Shown here: piece after piece, positions 33,307 to 41,251 of the stretch
How positions within the stretch are numbered: the stretch's first letter is position 1
Layout of the letters: the number at the start of each line of letters is the position of its first letter
Assembly (NCBI GenBank): GCA_026418275.1
Contig: JAOABQ010000040.1
Coordinates: 1-41,251, forward strand
Length of the DNA stretch: 41,251 bases
Direction: 5' to 3'
DNA from: Clostridia bacterium
GTDB lineage: Bacteria; Bacillota; Clostridia; Acetivibrionales; DSM-2933
The notes under the pieces: model-generated
Told to the model about the DNA's origin: nothing
Database searches by the model: none
The model's input: only the letters and a program-made list of their open reading frames with translations
Position numbers and translations under genes: made by a program

Positions 33307-35127
33307 ATGAAAATAAACATATATGAATTTATGCTTCCTCTCCTATCTGTGGCAATGGTTTTTGCACTGTTTGCTTATATTGTGAGAATTAAGAATAAAG
33401 AGCAGATACATTATATTTTTATAGCCAATACGATATTTCTGAATTTATGGAGTTTGGGCGTAATCATGCAAAAATACTGGCACGATCAGTATAACGGAGT
33501 GAATACATTTTTTGTTAGCATGAATTATATGGGGGTTGCCTTCTTATCTGTGTCATTTTTGCTAACCGGGCTGATTTTTGCAAAGACAAAGATAAACTTT
33601 ACCAAAAAGTATCTTATTTTTTTCATTATCCCCATGATTACTGTTTTAATTGTGTGGACAAATTCCTATCACAAATTATTTTTGGTAAAATACTCTTTTC
33701 TAAGCAGTGGGGTCCGGTTTGGAAAATATTTTTGGGTACATACGACATACAACTATGCCTGTATTTTTATAGGGCTTACCTATCTTATAAGCTTTTCCGT
33801 TAAAAATTCAGGCATTTTATCCAGACAATCCTTTTTAATTATTTTGGGTACCTTAGCCCCTTTTGTTGTTAATATTATAGGAACATTCAATATTATCGAA
33901 GTAAATCAATTTATGACGCCGATCGCCTTTTCTTTTTCCATTGTATGTTTCTGGTTTTCGATTTTAAGGTATAGTTTTTTAGATATTGTACCCATTGCCT
34001 TCCGGACTGTAGTAGATAATATTTCGGATGGATTTATTGTCATCGATAAAAATCTTAGAATTATCGATTTCAACAGATCTTTAATTAAAACCTTTGGGAA
34101 CCTGACAATGATAAAAAGAAAGGATTCATTTATCGAGATGATAAAGTCCTTTGAACCGCTAAACCTGGATTATAATGAGGTAAATCATTACATAAAGAAA
34201 GCATTGGAATATAAAGAGAAAACTTCCTTTGAACACCCTATAGACCTTAATGGAGCTTGTCAATGTTTTGAGATTGAAATAAGTCCTATCCTCTCGAAAG
34301 GCAATATTTTAGGTACTGTAATTATAGTGAAGGATATCACCGAACATAAGAATAATTTAAAAATCATAAAGCAAAACCAGGAAATCATATTGGAACAGGA
34401 AAGGCTTGCATCCCTAGGTCAAATGATAGGGGGAATTGCGCATAACTTAAGTACTCCCATAATGTCCATAGCCGGTGCAATAGAGATCATGAAAGATATT
34501 GTAACAAAATATGAGGATACGATAGGAAATTCAAAGATTTCGGATGAGGAACATGGAGAATTTGCAAAGGATGTGAAATCCTGGATTAAAAGAGCAGCAA
34601 TACAATGCGAATACATGGGCGAGGTAATTAAAACCGTTAAGGGACAGGCAGTAAAAATGAATGAATCTAACGGCGAAAAGTTCTTTTTGAATGAAATGGT
34701 TAAAAGAGTGGAAATACTTATGAAAAGTAAGCTTAATTTACACCGCTGCAAGCTTGTTTTAGATATGCAGGTGGAGGATGGCATAGAGATGAAGGGAGAA
34801 ATGAATAACCTGATACAGGTTATCAATAATCTGATTGTAAATTCGATTGATGCTTACGGGATAGAAGGCGGTAATATTGAGCTTAGTGTCTTAAAAGAGG
34901 ATGACAATATAAAATTTATAATAAAAGACAATGGTAAAGGAATACCAAGAGATATCCAGGAAAAGATATTTAAAAGGATGATTACAACAAAGGGGAAAAA
35001 CGGCACCGGATTGGGGCTTTATATGTCCTATTCCACTATAAAAGGGCGGTTTGGAGGAAACATCCGGTTTCATTCGGAGGAAGGAAAGGGAACAACATTT
35101 TATATAGAAATTCCTCATAAAGTTTAA
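33307..35127 (+). CDS. 7TM-type sensor histidine kinase with PAS domain
   Basis: 606 residues. The first 230 hold about seven hydrophobic segments (for example LLSVAMVFALFAYIV and SFSIVCFWFSILRYSF), like the 7TM sensor region of histidine kinases. A PAS domain follows (about 235-345; ISDGFIVIDKNLRIIDFN), then EQERLASLGQ and His379 in GGIAHNLSTPI, and an ATPase domain with NNLIVNS, KDNGKGIP and KNGTGLGLYMSYS. From the EQERLASLGQ motif to the end it is clearly homologous to the kinase at 29377, while the sensors are unrelated. It stands after a terminator and has its own unit; partner regulators are probably the nearby HD-GYP proteins. Confidence 0.9.
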   Translation: MKINIYEFMLPLLSVAMVFALFAYIVRIKNKEQIHYIFIANTIFLNLWSLGVIMQKYWHDQYNGVNTFFVSMNYMGVAFLSVSFLLTGLIFAKTKINFTKKYLIFFIIPMITVLIVWTNSYHKLFLVKYSFLSSGVRFGKYFWVHTTYNYACIFIGLTYLISFSVKNSGILSRQSFLIILGTLAPFVVNIIGTFNIIEVNQFMTPIAFSFSIVCFWFSILRYSFLDIVPIAFRTVVDNISDGFIVIDKNLRIIDFNRSLIKTFGNLTMIKRKDSFIEMIKSFEPLNLDYNEVNHYIKKALEYKEKTSFEHPIDLNGACQCFEIEISPILSKGNILGTVIIVKDITEHKNNLKIIKQNQEIILEQERLASLGQMIGGIAHNLSTPIMSIAGAIEIMKDIVTKYEDTIGNSKISDEEHGEFAKDVKSWIKRAAIQCEYMGEVIKTVKGQAVKMNESNGEKFFLNEMVKRVEILMKSKLNLHRCKLVLDMQVEDGIEMKGEMNNLIQVINNLIVNSIDAYGIEGGNIELSVLKEDDNIKFIIKDNGKGIPRDIQEKIFKRMITTKGKNGTGLGLYMSYSTIKGRFGGNIRFHSEEGKGTTFYIEIPHKV

Positions 35128-35219
35128 TTTTTTACTGCCCGACTGTTCATGAAAAAACGGGATGGACGAAGCGGAGGGCGTATACCTGGGTTTTATGAGC
35201 TGCTTTGATTTACTTTTTG

Positions 35220-35248
35220 TTGACAATACCATAGCCATATTTTAGAAT
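35220..35248 (+). promoter_or_regulatory. near-consensus sigma-A promoter of typA
   Basis: TTGACA (35220-35225), 17 bases, TAGAAT (35243-35248). A dyad ACCATA / TATGGT (35228-35233 and 35252-35257) surrounds the -10, a possible operator or 5' hairpin. Confidence 0.75.
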
Positions 35249-35295
35249 GATTATGGTCATAATATTAAGTTTTATGTTAAAAGGAGAAATTATTA

Positions 35296-37119
35296 GTGGA
35301 ACAAACAAGGGAAAATATCAGAAATATTGCAATCATAGCACACGTAGATCATGGGAAAACCACACTGGTAGACGGAATGTTAAGACAGAGCGGTATATTT
35401 AGGGAAAATGAGCAGGTGCAGGAAAGGGTTATGGACTCCAACGACCTGGAGCGGGAAAGAGGAATTACCATTCTTGCCAAGAATACCGCGATTAACTATA
35501 AAGATATTAAAATTAATATTGTAGATACACCCGGTCATGCGGACTTTGGCGGAGAAGTTGAGCGCGTCCTGAAAATGGTAGATGGAGTTTTATTACTGGT
35601 GGACGCATTTGAAGGATCCATGCCCCAAACGAGATTTGTGCTTCGAAAAGCGCTGCAGCTAGATTTAAAGCCGATTGTTGTTGTGAATAAAATAGACCGG
35701 CCGGAGGCCAGACCTCACGAGGTAATTGACGAAGTACTGGAGCTTTTCATCGAGTTGGGAGCCGATGATGAGCAGTTGGAATTCCCGGTTGTCTATGCAT
35801 CGGCCCGGGACGGGTATGCTGTTTGTGGCTTGGAAGATGAGAAAAAGGATCTTTTGCCCCTTTTGGAAACCATTATAGAAAATGTGCCTCCACCCAAAGG
35901 AAATATGGACAAACCTTTACAATTCCTTGTTTCCAGCATTGATTATGATGAATATGTAGGGAGAATAGGGATCGGCAGGGTTGAAAGGGGAAAAATAAGA
36001 ATCAACCAACAGGCTGTTGTTTGTAAAAAGGAAGGAGCGCTGCAAAACGTTAAGGTAAGCAGGCTTTATGTATTTGACGGCTTAAAAAGAGTTGAAACGC
36101 AAGAGGCGATGCTGGGAGATATTATTGCGGTTTCCGGTGTGGGAGAGATCAATATCGGTGAAACCATCTGCGATGTAGAAGCCCCTGAACCGCTTCCTTT
36201 TGTGGATATTGATGAACCTACCATTTCTATGACCTTCAGTGTCAACAATAGCCCGTTTGCAGGCCGTGAAGGTACCTTTGTGACTTCTAGGCATTTGCGG
36301 GACAGGCTCTTTAAAGAGTTGGAATCCAATGTTAGTTTGCGGGTAGAGGAGACAGATTTGGCAGATTCTTTTAAAGTGTCGGGACGTGGTGAGCTTCATC
36401 TTTCCATTCTCATTGAAACGATGAGACGGCAAGGATATGAATTCCAGGTGTCCAAACCGACCGTTATTTTTAAGGAAGTCAATGAAAGCCTTTACGAACC
36501 GATAGAATATCTTATGATTGATGTTCCCGAGGATTTTATGGGGGTTGTAATGGAAAAACTGGGTATGCGGAAGGCTGAAATGGTCAACATGCACTCAGCT
36601 TCCCAAGGGTATATGCGGCTTGAATTTAAGATTCCTGCCAGGGGACTTATCGGCTATCGGTCAGAATTTTTGACGGATACAAAGGGAAATGGTATAATGA
36701 ATCATGTATTTAACGGCTTTGAACCTTATAAGGGTGATATTTCAGGCAGGCAAAGAGGTTCGATGGTAGCCTGGGAGGAAGGGGAAGCAGTAACATACGG
36801 CCTTTATAATGCCCAGGAAAGAGGAAGTCTTTTTATTACGCCCGGAACGAAAGTATATCAAGGTATGATTGTTGGTGAAAATGCCAGAAGTGAAGATATT
36901 GTAATCAATGTCTGTAAGAAAAAACATGTAACCAATATGCGTGCATCCGGTTCGGATGAAGCACTGAGGTTAACGCCTCCAAGGATTTTGACCCTTGAGC
37001 AGGCTTTAGAATTTATCGCAGAGGACGAGCTGGTGGAAGTAACGCCCAAAAGTATCCGTATAAGAAAAAGAATACTGGATAGTGAACAAAGGGCTAAAGC
37101 AAAAAATAAAGGACTATAG
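35296..37119 (+). CDS. typA: ribosome-associated GTPase TypA/BipA
   Basis: 607 residues, full length. The GTPase motifs are AHVDHGKTTLVDGM (G1), RERGITI (G2 region), DTPGHADFGGEVERV (G3) and VNKIDRPEARP (G4). EF-G-like domains III and V and the BipA-specific C-terminal domain (TVYGLYNAQERGSLF-like region, here AVTYGLYNAQERGSLF) follow. TypA helps 50S subunit assembly and stress adaptation, notably in the cold. GTG 35296 follows AAGGAGAAA. It heads a unit with mltG 32 bases downstream. Confidence 0.97.
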   Translation: MEQTRENIRNIAIIAHVDHGKTTLVDGMLRQSGIFRENEQVQERVMDSNDLERERGITILAKNTAINYKDIKINIVDTPGHADFGGEVERVLKMVDGVLLLVDAFEGSMPQTRFVLRKALQLDLKPIVVVNKIDRPEARPHEVIDEVLELFIELGADDEQLEFPVVYASARDGYAVCGLEDEKKDLLPLLETIIENVPPPKGNMDKPLQFLVSSIDYDEYVGRIGIGRVERGKIRINQQAVVCKKEGALQNVKVSRLYVFDGLKRVETQEAMLGDIIAVSGVGEINIGETICDVEAPEPLPFVDIDEPTISMTFSVNNSPFAGREGTFVTSRHLRDRLFKELESNVSLRVEETDLADSFKVSGRGELHLSILIETMRRQGYEFQVSKPTVIFKEVNESLYEPIEYLMIDVPEDFMGVVMEKLGMRKAEMVNMHSASQGYMRLEFKIPARGLIGYRSEFLTDTKGNGIMNHVFNGFEPYKGDISGRQRGSMVAWEEGEAVTYGLYNAQERGSLFITPGTKVYQGMIVGENARSEDIVINVCKKKHVTNMRASGSDEALRLTPPRILTLEQALEFIAEDELVEVTPKSIRIRKRILDSEQRAKAKNKGL

Positions 37120-37151
37120 TGTAAAATTTTTAGATGGCGGTGTAATGTTTT

Positions 37152-38255
37152 ATGGCTGAGATAAAAACTGTAAAAAAAGTTAATCCGGAGAAAAGAAGAA
37201 AACGGAATTTTCGATTGGCTGTTTTCATGACTTTTCTTTTATTGACCATTGTGAGCAGTTTTATCTCCTATACATATGTGGTTAATCATGAATCAGAGCG
37301 GGGAAAAATCGTAAATATTGAAATAAAGCCGGAAGACGGTATTGCTGTTGAGATTCCATTCGGTTCGACAACATCGGATATTGCGGATATTTTAGGGGAG
37401 AAAGATATTATAAGCCATCCGTTTGTTTTTAAGATGATGTCAAAAATTAACGGGTATGATGGTCTCTATAAATCCGGTACTCACATTGTAAGTGAGAAAT
37501 TAAGCTATGATGAAATGATGATTGTTTTAACGGGTAATCCGGTAAGTAAAAAGGTTACCATTCCGGAAGGATACGGCTTAAAGCAAATTACATCTCTTTT
37601 GGTAAGCAAGGGATTGGTAGGGGAAGATAAATTTCAGTCAGTCATTATGAACGAAAAATATGATTTCAAATTTTTGGAAGGATTGTCCAAAAGGGAAAAC
37701 AGGTTGGAGGGATACCTTTTCCCCGATACCTACGAATTTGATTTGAAAGCAGGAGAAAAAGAAATTGTACGGAGAATGCTTTTGCGTTTTGATGATGTTT
37801 TCCGCCCGGATTTTTATGAGAAGGCAAAAAACTTAGGGTTAACTGTGGATGAAGTGATTATTTTAGCTTCCATTATTGAAAGAGAAGCAAAATATGAAGA
37901 GGAAAGAAGGCTTATTTCGGGTGTTTTTTATAACCGGTTGAAGGGAAAGCATCGTGCACCCAAAAAGCTAGAATCCTGTGCGACAATTCAGTATATTTTA
38001 TATAACAGGGATGGTAAGATCAAAGAAAAATTGTTAGACGAAGATACAAAGATCGACAATCGATACAATACGTACCTGCATGAAGGCCTACCACCCGGAC
38101 CTATTTGCAATCCCGGCAGGGAATCCATTGAAGCAGCGCTAAACCCTGAAGATACGGACTATTTGTACTTCGTTGCTAAAGGGGATGGATTTCATGAGTT
38201 TTCCAGGACACTTGCAGAACATAAAAGTGCAGTAAAAAGGTATGGACTAAAATAA
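37152..38255 (+). CDS. mltG: endolytic murein transglycosylase
   Basis: 367 residues. A basic N-terminus and one membrane segment (about residues 22-45) anchor it; the rest is outside. A LysM-like region (GSTTSDIADIL, then VTIPEGYGLKQITSLL) precedes the YceG/MltG domain. The catalytic glutamate is Glu243 in ASIIEREAKYEEERR, and YLHEGLPPGPICNPG is the family's second signature. MltG cuts nascent glycan strands and so sets their length. It follows typA closely, ahead of trmR and trhP, the same order as yrrL-yrrM-yrrN/O in Bacillus. Confidence 0.95.
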   Translation: MAEIKTVKKVNPEKRRKRNFRLAVFMTFLLLTIVSSFISYTYVVNHESERGKIVNIEIKPEDGIAVEIPFGSTTSDIADILGEKDIISHPFVFKMMSKINGYDGLYKSGTHIVSEKLSYDEMMIVLTGNPVSKKVTIPEGYGLKQITSLLVSKGLVGEDKFQSVIMNEKYDFKFLEGLSKRENRLEGYLFPDTYEFDLKAGEKEIVRRMLLRFDDVFRPDFYEKAKNLGLTVDEVIILASIIEREAKYEEERRLISGVFYNRLKGKHRAPKKLESCATIQYILYNRDGKIKEKLLDEDTKIDNRYNTYLHEGLPPGPICNPGRESIEAALNPEDTDYLYFVAKGDGFHEFSRTLAEHKSAVKRYGLK

Positions 38256-38294
38256 ATCGGATCAATGATTTTTATGTTTATGGGAATGATGATA

Positions 38295-38320
38295 GTGGGG
38301 TTAAATGCCCCACCCTTTTT
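38295..38320 (+). terminator. rho-independent terminator after mltG
   Basis: GTGGGG (38295-38300) pairs with CCCCAC (38308-38313) around TTAAATG, followed by CCTTTTT. It sits between mltG and trmR, so the latter has separate or reduced transcription. Confidence 0.8.
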
Positions 38321-38362
38321 ATTATATGGGAAGTAACAGAATAGAATCCAGGAGATATTTGT

Positions 38363-39001
38363 ATGATTTGTTATGATTATATCAATGAGTATGTAAGGCA
38401 AACCATTAAAAGCAATGACGGAATCCTATCGGAATTGGAGAACTTTGCTAGGAAGTACCATGTGCCCATTATTGAACCGGAGGTTGCAAAGCTTTTGCTG
38501 GTGCTGGGGCGGTTGGCAAAACCCAAAAGGATTTTGGAGGTAGGCACGGCGATTGGATACTCTTCCATTTTGCTTTCATCGGTATTGGAGCCGGGGGGGA
38601 TTATCGATACCATAGAACGGTATGAATTAATGATTGAAAAGGCAAAAGAGAATATAAAAAAAGCAGGTCTGGAAAGTACCATTCATGTTATAGGCGGGGA
38701 AGCATTTGAGGTTTTGCGTTGCCTGGATAAAAAATATGATATGGTCTTCCTGGATGCGGCAAAAGGTCAGTATGGTGAGTTCCTGCCTGAATGTCTAAGA
38801 ATGCTGAACCCTGGAGGATTGCTGGTATCCGACAATGTTTTGTATAAGGGGATGGTTGCCAGTGATAAGTTGGTTGTAAGAAGGAAAAAAACAATTGTAA
38901 GGCGGATGAGGGATTATCTTCATCAGATTTGCAATCACGAACTCCTTGAAACCAGCATTTTGCCGGTAGGGGATGGGGTAGCAATCAGTTATAGGAAGTA
39001 G
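38363..39001 (+). CDS. trmR: tRNA 5-hydroxyuridine methyltransferase (O-methyltransferase family 3)
   Basis: 212 residues, a catechol-O-methyltransferase-like fold. The S-adenosylmethionine site is ILEVGTAIGYSSILL, the acidic IDTIERYELM ends the second strand, and metal-binding aspartates are in MVFLDAAKGQY and VSDNVLYKG. In B. subtilis the gene in this position (yrrM, trmR) methylates 5-hydroxyuridine at tRNA position 34 to 5-methoxyuridine, and the next gene makes the hydroxyuridine; the same gene order here supports this call. A general O-methyltransferase cannot be excluded by sequence alone. Confidence 0.85.
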   Translation: MICYDYINEYVRQTIKSNDGILSELENFARKYHVPIIEPEVAKLLLVLGRLAKPKRILEVGTAIGYSSILLSSVLEPGGIIDTIERYELMIEKAKENIKKAGLESTIHVIGGEAFEVLRCLDKKYDMVFLDAAKGQYGEFLPECLRMLNPGGLLVSDNVLYKGMVASDKLVVRRKKTIVRRMRDYLHQICNHELLETSILPVGDGVAISYRK

Positions 39002-39034
39002 TTTTGAATAAATTTAAAAGTTGGTGGTAAAAGG

Positions 39035-40270
39035 ATGAAAAAAGTGGAACTGCTCGCACCGGCGGGCAATCTTGAAAAGCTGAAGATGGCAATCATGTAT
39101 GGGGCAGATGCTGTGTATATAGGAGGCGAGGCCTACGGTCTCCGGGCTTCTGCCGGTAACTTCGGGTGGGAGGATATGAAGGAAGGGGTGGAGTTTGCTC
39201 ATTCAAGAGGAAAAAAGGTTTACCTTACCATGAATATCATTCCTCATAATAGTGATTTAGATGGAATGCCTGAGTATATAGGAAGTGTTTCTGAGCTTGG
39301 AGTAGATGCTGTGATTGTATCTGATCCGGGAGTTTATTCCATTGTAAAGGAAGTAGCTCCTGAGATGGAAATCCATCTTAGCACGCAGGCCAATAATACA
39401 AATTGGAAAAGCGCAGAATTTTGGTATAAACACGGTGTGAAAAGAATTGTACTAGCCAGGGAACTATCTTTGGAGGAAATAAGGGAGATCCGGGAAAAAA
39501 TACCGGAAAATCTTGAGTTGGAAATCTTTGTACATGGCGCCATGTGCATATCCTATTCCGGCAGATGCCTTTTAAGCAGTTATATGGCGGGGAGGGATTC
39601 CAATAAAGGCCACTGTGCACATCCCTGCAGATGGAAGTACTACCTGATGGAAGAAAAAAGGCCTGGAGAATTTATACCTGTTTATGAAAATGAAAGAGGT
39701 ACTTTTATTTTCAATTCCAAAGACTTGTGTATGATTGAACATATACCGAATATCATAAATGCCGGTGTTATAAGCCTCAAAATTGAAGGCCGCATGAAAA
39801 GTTCTTATTATGTTGCAACCATTGTAAGAGCATACCGTCAGGCTATTGACGCGTTTTACGAAAATCAGGCCGGGTATAAATTTAATCCGGCCCTATTGGA
39901 TGAGGTATGTAAAGCTAGCCATCGGGAATATACTACCGGATTTTATTTCGGAAAGCCCTCCGGAAACGAACAAATTTATCATACCAGTTCTTATATTCGT
40001 GAGTATGACTTTGTGGGGATGGTTCTTTCCTATGATAAGGCTACGGGAATTGCAAAGATAGAGCAGCGGAACAGAATGTTTGTAGGGGATGAGATTGAGG
40101 TGGTAAGACCTCAGAGACCCTATTTCAACCAAAAGATCCGGTGGATGAAAAATGAGGAGGGGGAGGAAATTGAGTCTGCACCCCATCCGCAAATGATTCT
40201 TTATATGCCAATGGAAGAAGAGGTGGAGGAGTTTACCATGCTCCGGAAAAAAGCTGATGACGGAAAATAG
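39035..40270 (+). CDS. trhP: U32-family tRNA hydroxylation protein TrhP
   Basis: 411 residues of the peptidase U32 family. LLAPAGNLEKLKMAI at the N-terminus, the VHGAMCISYSGRCLLSSYM signature, and GHCAHPCRW supply the conserved cysteines thought to hold an iron-sulfur cluster. The C-terminal small barrel ends at LYMPMEEEVEEF. Members next to trmR are the TrhP proteins that make 5-hydroxyuridine at tRNA wobble position 34 with prephenate; the name collagenase or peptidase in databases is historical. It follows trmR by 33 bases with a GGTGG ribosome binding site. Confidence 0.88.
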   Translation: MKKVELLAPAGNLEKLKMAIMYGADAVYIGGEAYGLRASAGNFGWEDMKEGVEFAHSRGKKVYLTMNIIPHNSDLDGMPEYIGSVSELGVDAVIVSDPGVYSIVKEVAPEMEIHLSTQANNTNWKSAEFWYKHGVKRIVLARELSLEEIREIREKIPENLELEIFVHGAMCISYSGRCLLSSYMAGRDSNKGHCAHPCRWKYYLMEEKRPGEFIPVYENERGTFIFNSKDLCMIEHIPNIINAGVISLKIEGRMKSSYYVATIVRAYRQAIDAFYENQAGYKFNPALLDEVCKASHREYTTGFYFGKPSGNEQIYHTSSYIREYDFVGMVLSYDKATGIAKIEQRNRMFVGDEIEVVRPQRPYFNQKIRWMKNEEGEEIESAPHPQMILYMPMEEEVEEFTMLRKKADDGK

Positions 40271-40453
40271 GATATATACAAGGTGAAAATCTATATCATT
40301 CTGCTTTGCAGTCATGTCAAATTGGATGCACGCTTTGCATAGTGTAAGATTTTTTGTGCATGATTGTAAGTCAATTACCATAAAAAATTTGCAATTTAAA
40401 TTAAAGATCAATGAATAAGGAGAAGTTAGTAGTTTGGTTGCTTACAGAGCAGT

Positions 40454-40477
40454 GAAGCTATGAGCTTCTATTTTTTT
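40454..40477 (+). terminator. small terminator in the trhP-sigK gap
   Basis: GAAGCT-ATG-AGCTTC followed by TA and seven T. The 386-base gap 40271-40656 holds nothing else firm; a 14-codon frame (40411-40455, without a ribosome binding site) ends in the base of this hairpin. Confidence 0.65.
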
Positions 40478-40656
40478 GTTTTAAATACTTATAAGAGGGG
40501 TATGGAATTAAAAAAATATGTCACTTCTTTACGGTTTCCTGCATATGTTTATAAAAAAATCATATTTTCATTGAGAAATATTTAAATTTGTACTGGCACC
40601 ACTTTTTGGTTCAACTCATATACTTATAAAGTAACCAATTTTAGGAGGTGCCTCAT

Positions 40657-41251
40657 TTGCTGCCCATTTTTTTATCTGTACTTTTTAAAGCAGTGGGGAA
40701 TATGTTTTTTTTGTTCGGCTACGTGTCCAATGTGAATTCCTTCCCCCAACCGCTTACACCGGATGAAGAGCAAAACTATATAGAAATGTACAAAAATGGC
40801 AGTGAAGAAGCAAGAAATGTACTTATTGAGAGAAATTTAAGGCTTGTGGCCCATATTGTAAAGAAATACAACCTATATGGAAATGACTGTGACGATTTGA
40901 TTTCAATCGGTACAATCGGGCTTATTAAGTCGATCTCAACATTTGACAGACATAAAGGAACCAGGTTGGCAACTTATGCAGCAAGATGCATAGAAAACGA
41001 GATTTTAATGCATATAAGATCAACAAAAAAGATTCAAAATGAAGTTTCCCTGCAAGACCCTATTGGAATCGACCGGGAAGGCAACGAAATTACGCTTATT
41101 GATGTAATAGAGAATGAATCGGAATCGGTGGTTGATGAAGTTGAATTGAAAATGCAAGTGAGAAGATTGTATAATAAGATGAAAACTGTATTAAAAAAGC
41201 GTGAAAAAATGGTTTTAGAACTCCGGTACGGACTTTCAAAGGGGGCTGCCA
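40657..41251 (+). CDS. sigK: sporulation sigma factor SigK, pro-form (runs off the window)
   Basis: 198 codons are visible and the frame is still open at the edge. TTG 40657 follows AGGAGGTG (40643-40650). The hydrophobic N-terminus (MLPIFLSVLFKAVGNMFFLFG) is a pro-sequence like that of B. subtilis pro-sigma-K, where cleavage falls before Tyr-Val; here Gly21-Tyr22 corresponds, and NSFPQPL follows. Region 2 is nearly that of Bacillus SigK: ERNLRLVAHIVKKY, DLISIGTIGLIKSI, LATYAARCIENEILMH. Region 3-4 begins (EKMVLELRYGLSKG). SigK directs late gene expression in the mother cell. No skin-like insertion interrupts the visible part. Confidence 0.95.
   Translation, partial: MLPIFLSVLFKAVGNMFFLFGYVSNVNSFPQPLTPDEEQNYIEMYKNGSEEARNVLIERNLRLVAHIVKKYNLYGNDCDDLISIGTIGLIKSISTFDRHKGTRLATYAARCIENEILMHIRSTKKIQNEVSLQDPIGIDREGNEITLIDVIENESESVVDEVELKMQVRRLYNKMKTVLKKREKMVLELRYGLSKGAA

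Noticed and set aside
39893..40411. 172-codon reverse-strand frame over the end of trhP
   Set aside because: It overlaps the conserved C-terminal domain of trhP and has no family resemblance or start signal.
40594..40612. TGGCAC-type sigma-54 promoter before sigK
   Set aside because: The -12 element does not fit (TG where GC is required at the correct spacing).
40610..40630. Sigma-E or sigma-K -10 element (CATATACTTA) before sigK
   Set aside because: Only a partial match and no convincing -35; expected biologically, but the sequence does not prove it.

Overview
The window is AT-rich DNA from an anaerobic, endospore-forming member of the Clostridia (low-GC Firmicutes). This rests on sigK at the right edge with a Bacillus-like pro-sequence, a separate FeoB GTPase gene and FeoB membrane gene, a CooT/DUF3842 pair, a DUF5685/J-domain pair and strong AGGAGG-type ribosome binding sites. 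Family-level placement near the cellulolytic clostridia (Acetivibrio/Ruminiclostridium type) is a guess from gene content. I see no rRNA, tRNA, insertion sequence or CRISPR array. All genes but one (ppaX-like, 13774-14415) are on the plus strand.

Left part (1-17228), mostly housekeeping: dnaE; a TRAP (mtrB) gene that starts at a TTG; a small DUF2007-like gene; a hotdog thioesterase; pgsA; a DUF5685 gene overlapping a degenerate J-domain gene with a 17-cysteine tail; a 3D-domain cell-wall protein; a small kinase-like protein; and a secreted amidase closed by a very strong terminator. Then comes an iron-uptake operon, with two Fur-box-like sites bracketing a near-consensus promoter: feoB GTPase half, feoB membrane half, a small Cys-rich protein, feoA. 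A SPOUT methyltransferase, DUF3842 and CooT follow at short spacing. mutS2 has its own promoters.

Middle part (17229-35127), the accessory and most interesting region: an HD-GYP response regulator; a 783-base regulatory gap with a 22-bp perfect palindrome, a promoter and a leader terminator; a 3060-residue nonribosomal peptide synthetase; a membrane histidine kinase; a second HD-GYP response regulator; and a second histidine kinase with a different sensor. The synthetase begins with a YcgR/PilZ-like module (RxxxR at 107-111, DxSxxG at 135-140), then an unassigned ~335-residue region, then C-A-T-C-A-T-reductase. The specificity codes I read point to glycine, then threonine. PilZ domains bind cyclic-di-GMP and HD-GYP domains degrade it, so the locus looks like a self-contained system in which a second messenger gates synthesis of a small, reductively released Gly-Thr product. 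That reading is inference and I know of no described system with this layout.

Right part (35128-41251): typA behind a near-consensus promoter; mltG; trmR and trhP, which together make a wobble-uridine tRNA modification; and the start of sigK, uninterrupted up to the window edge.
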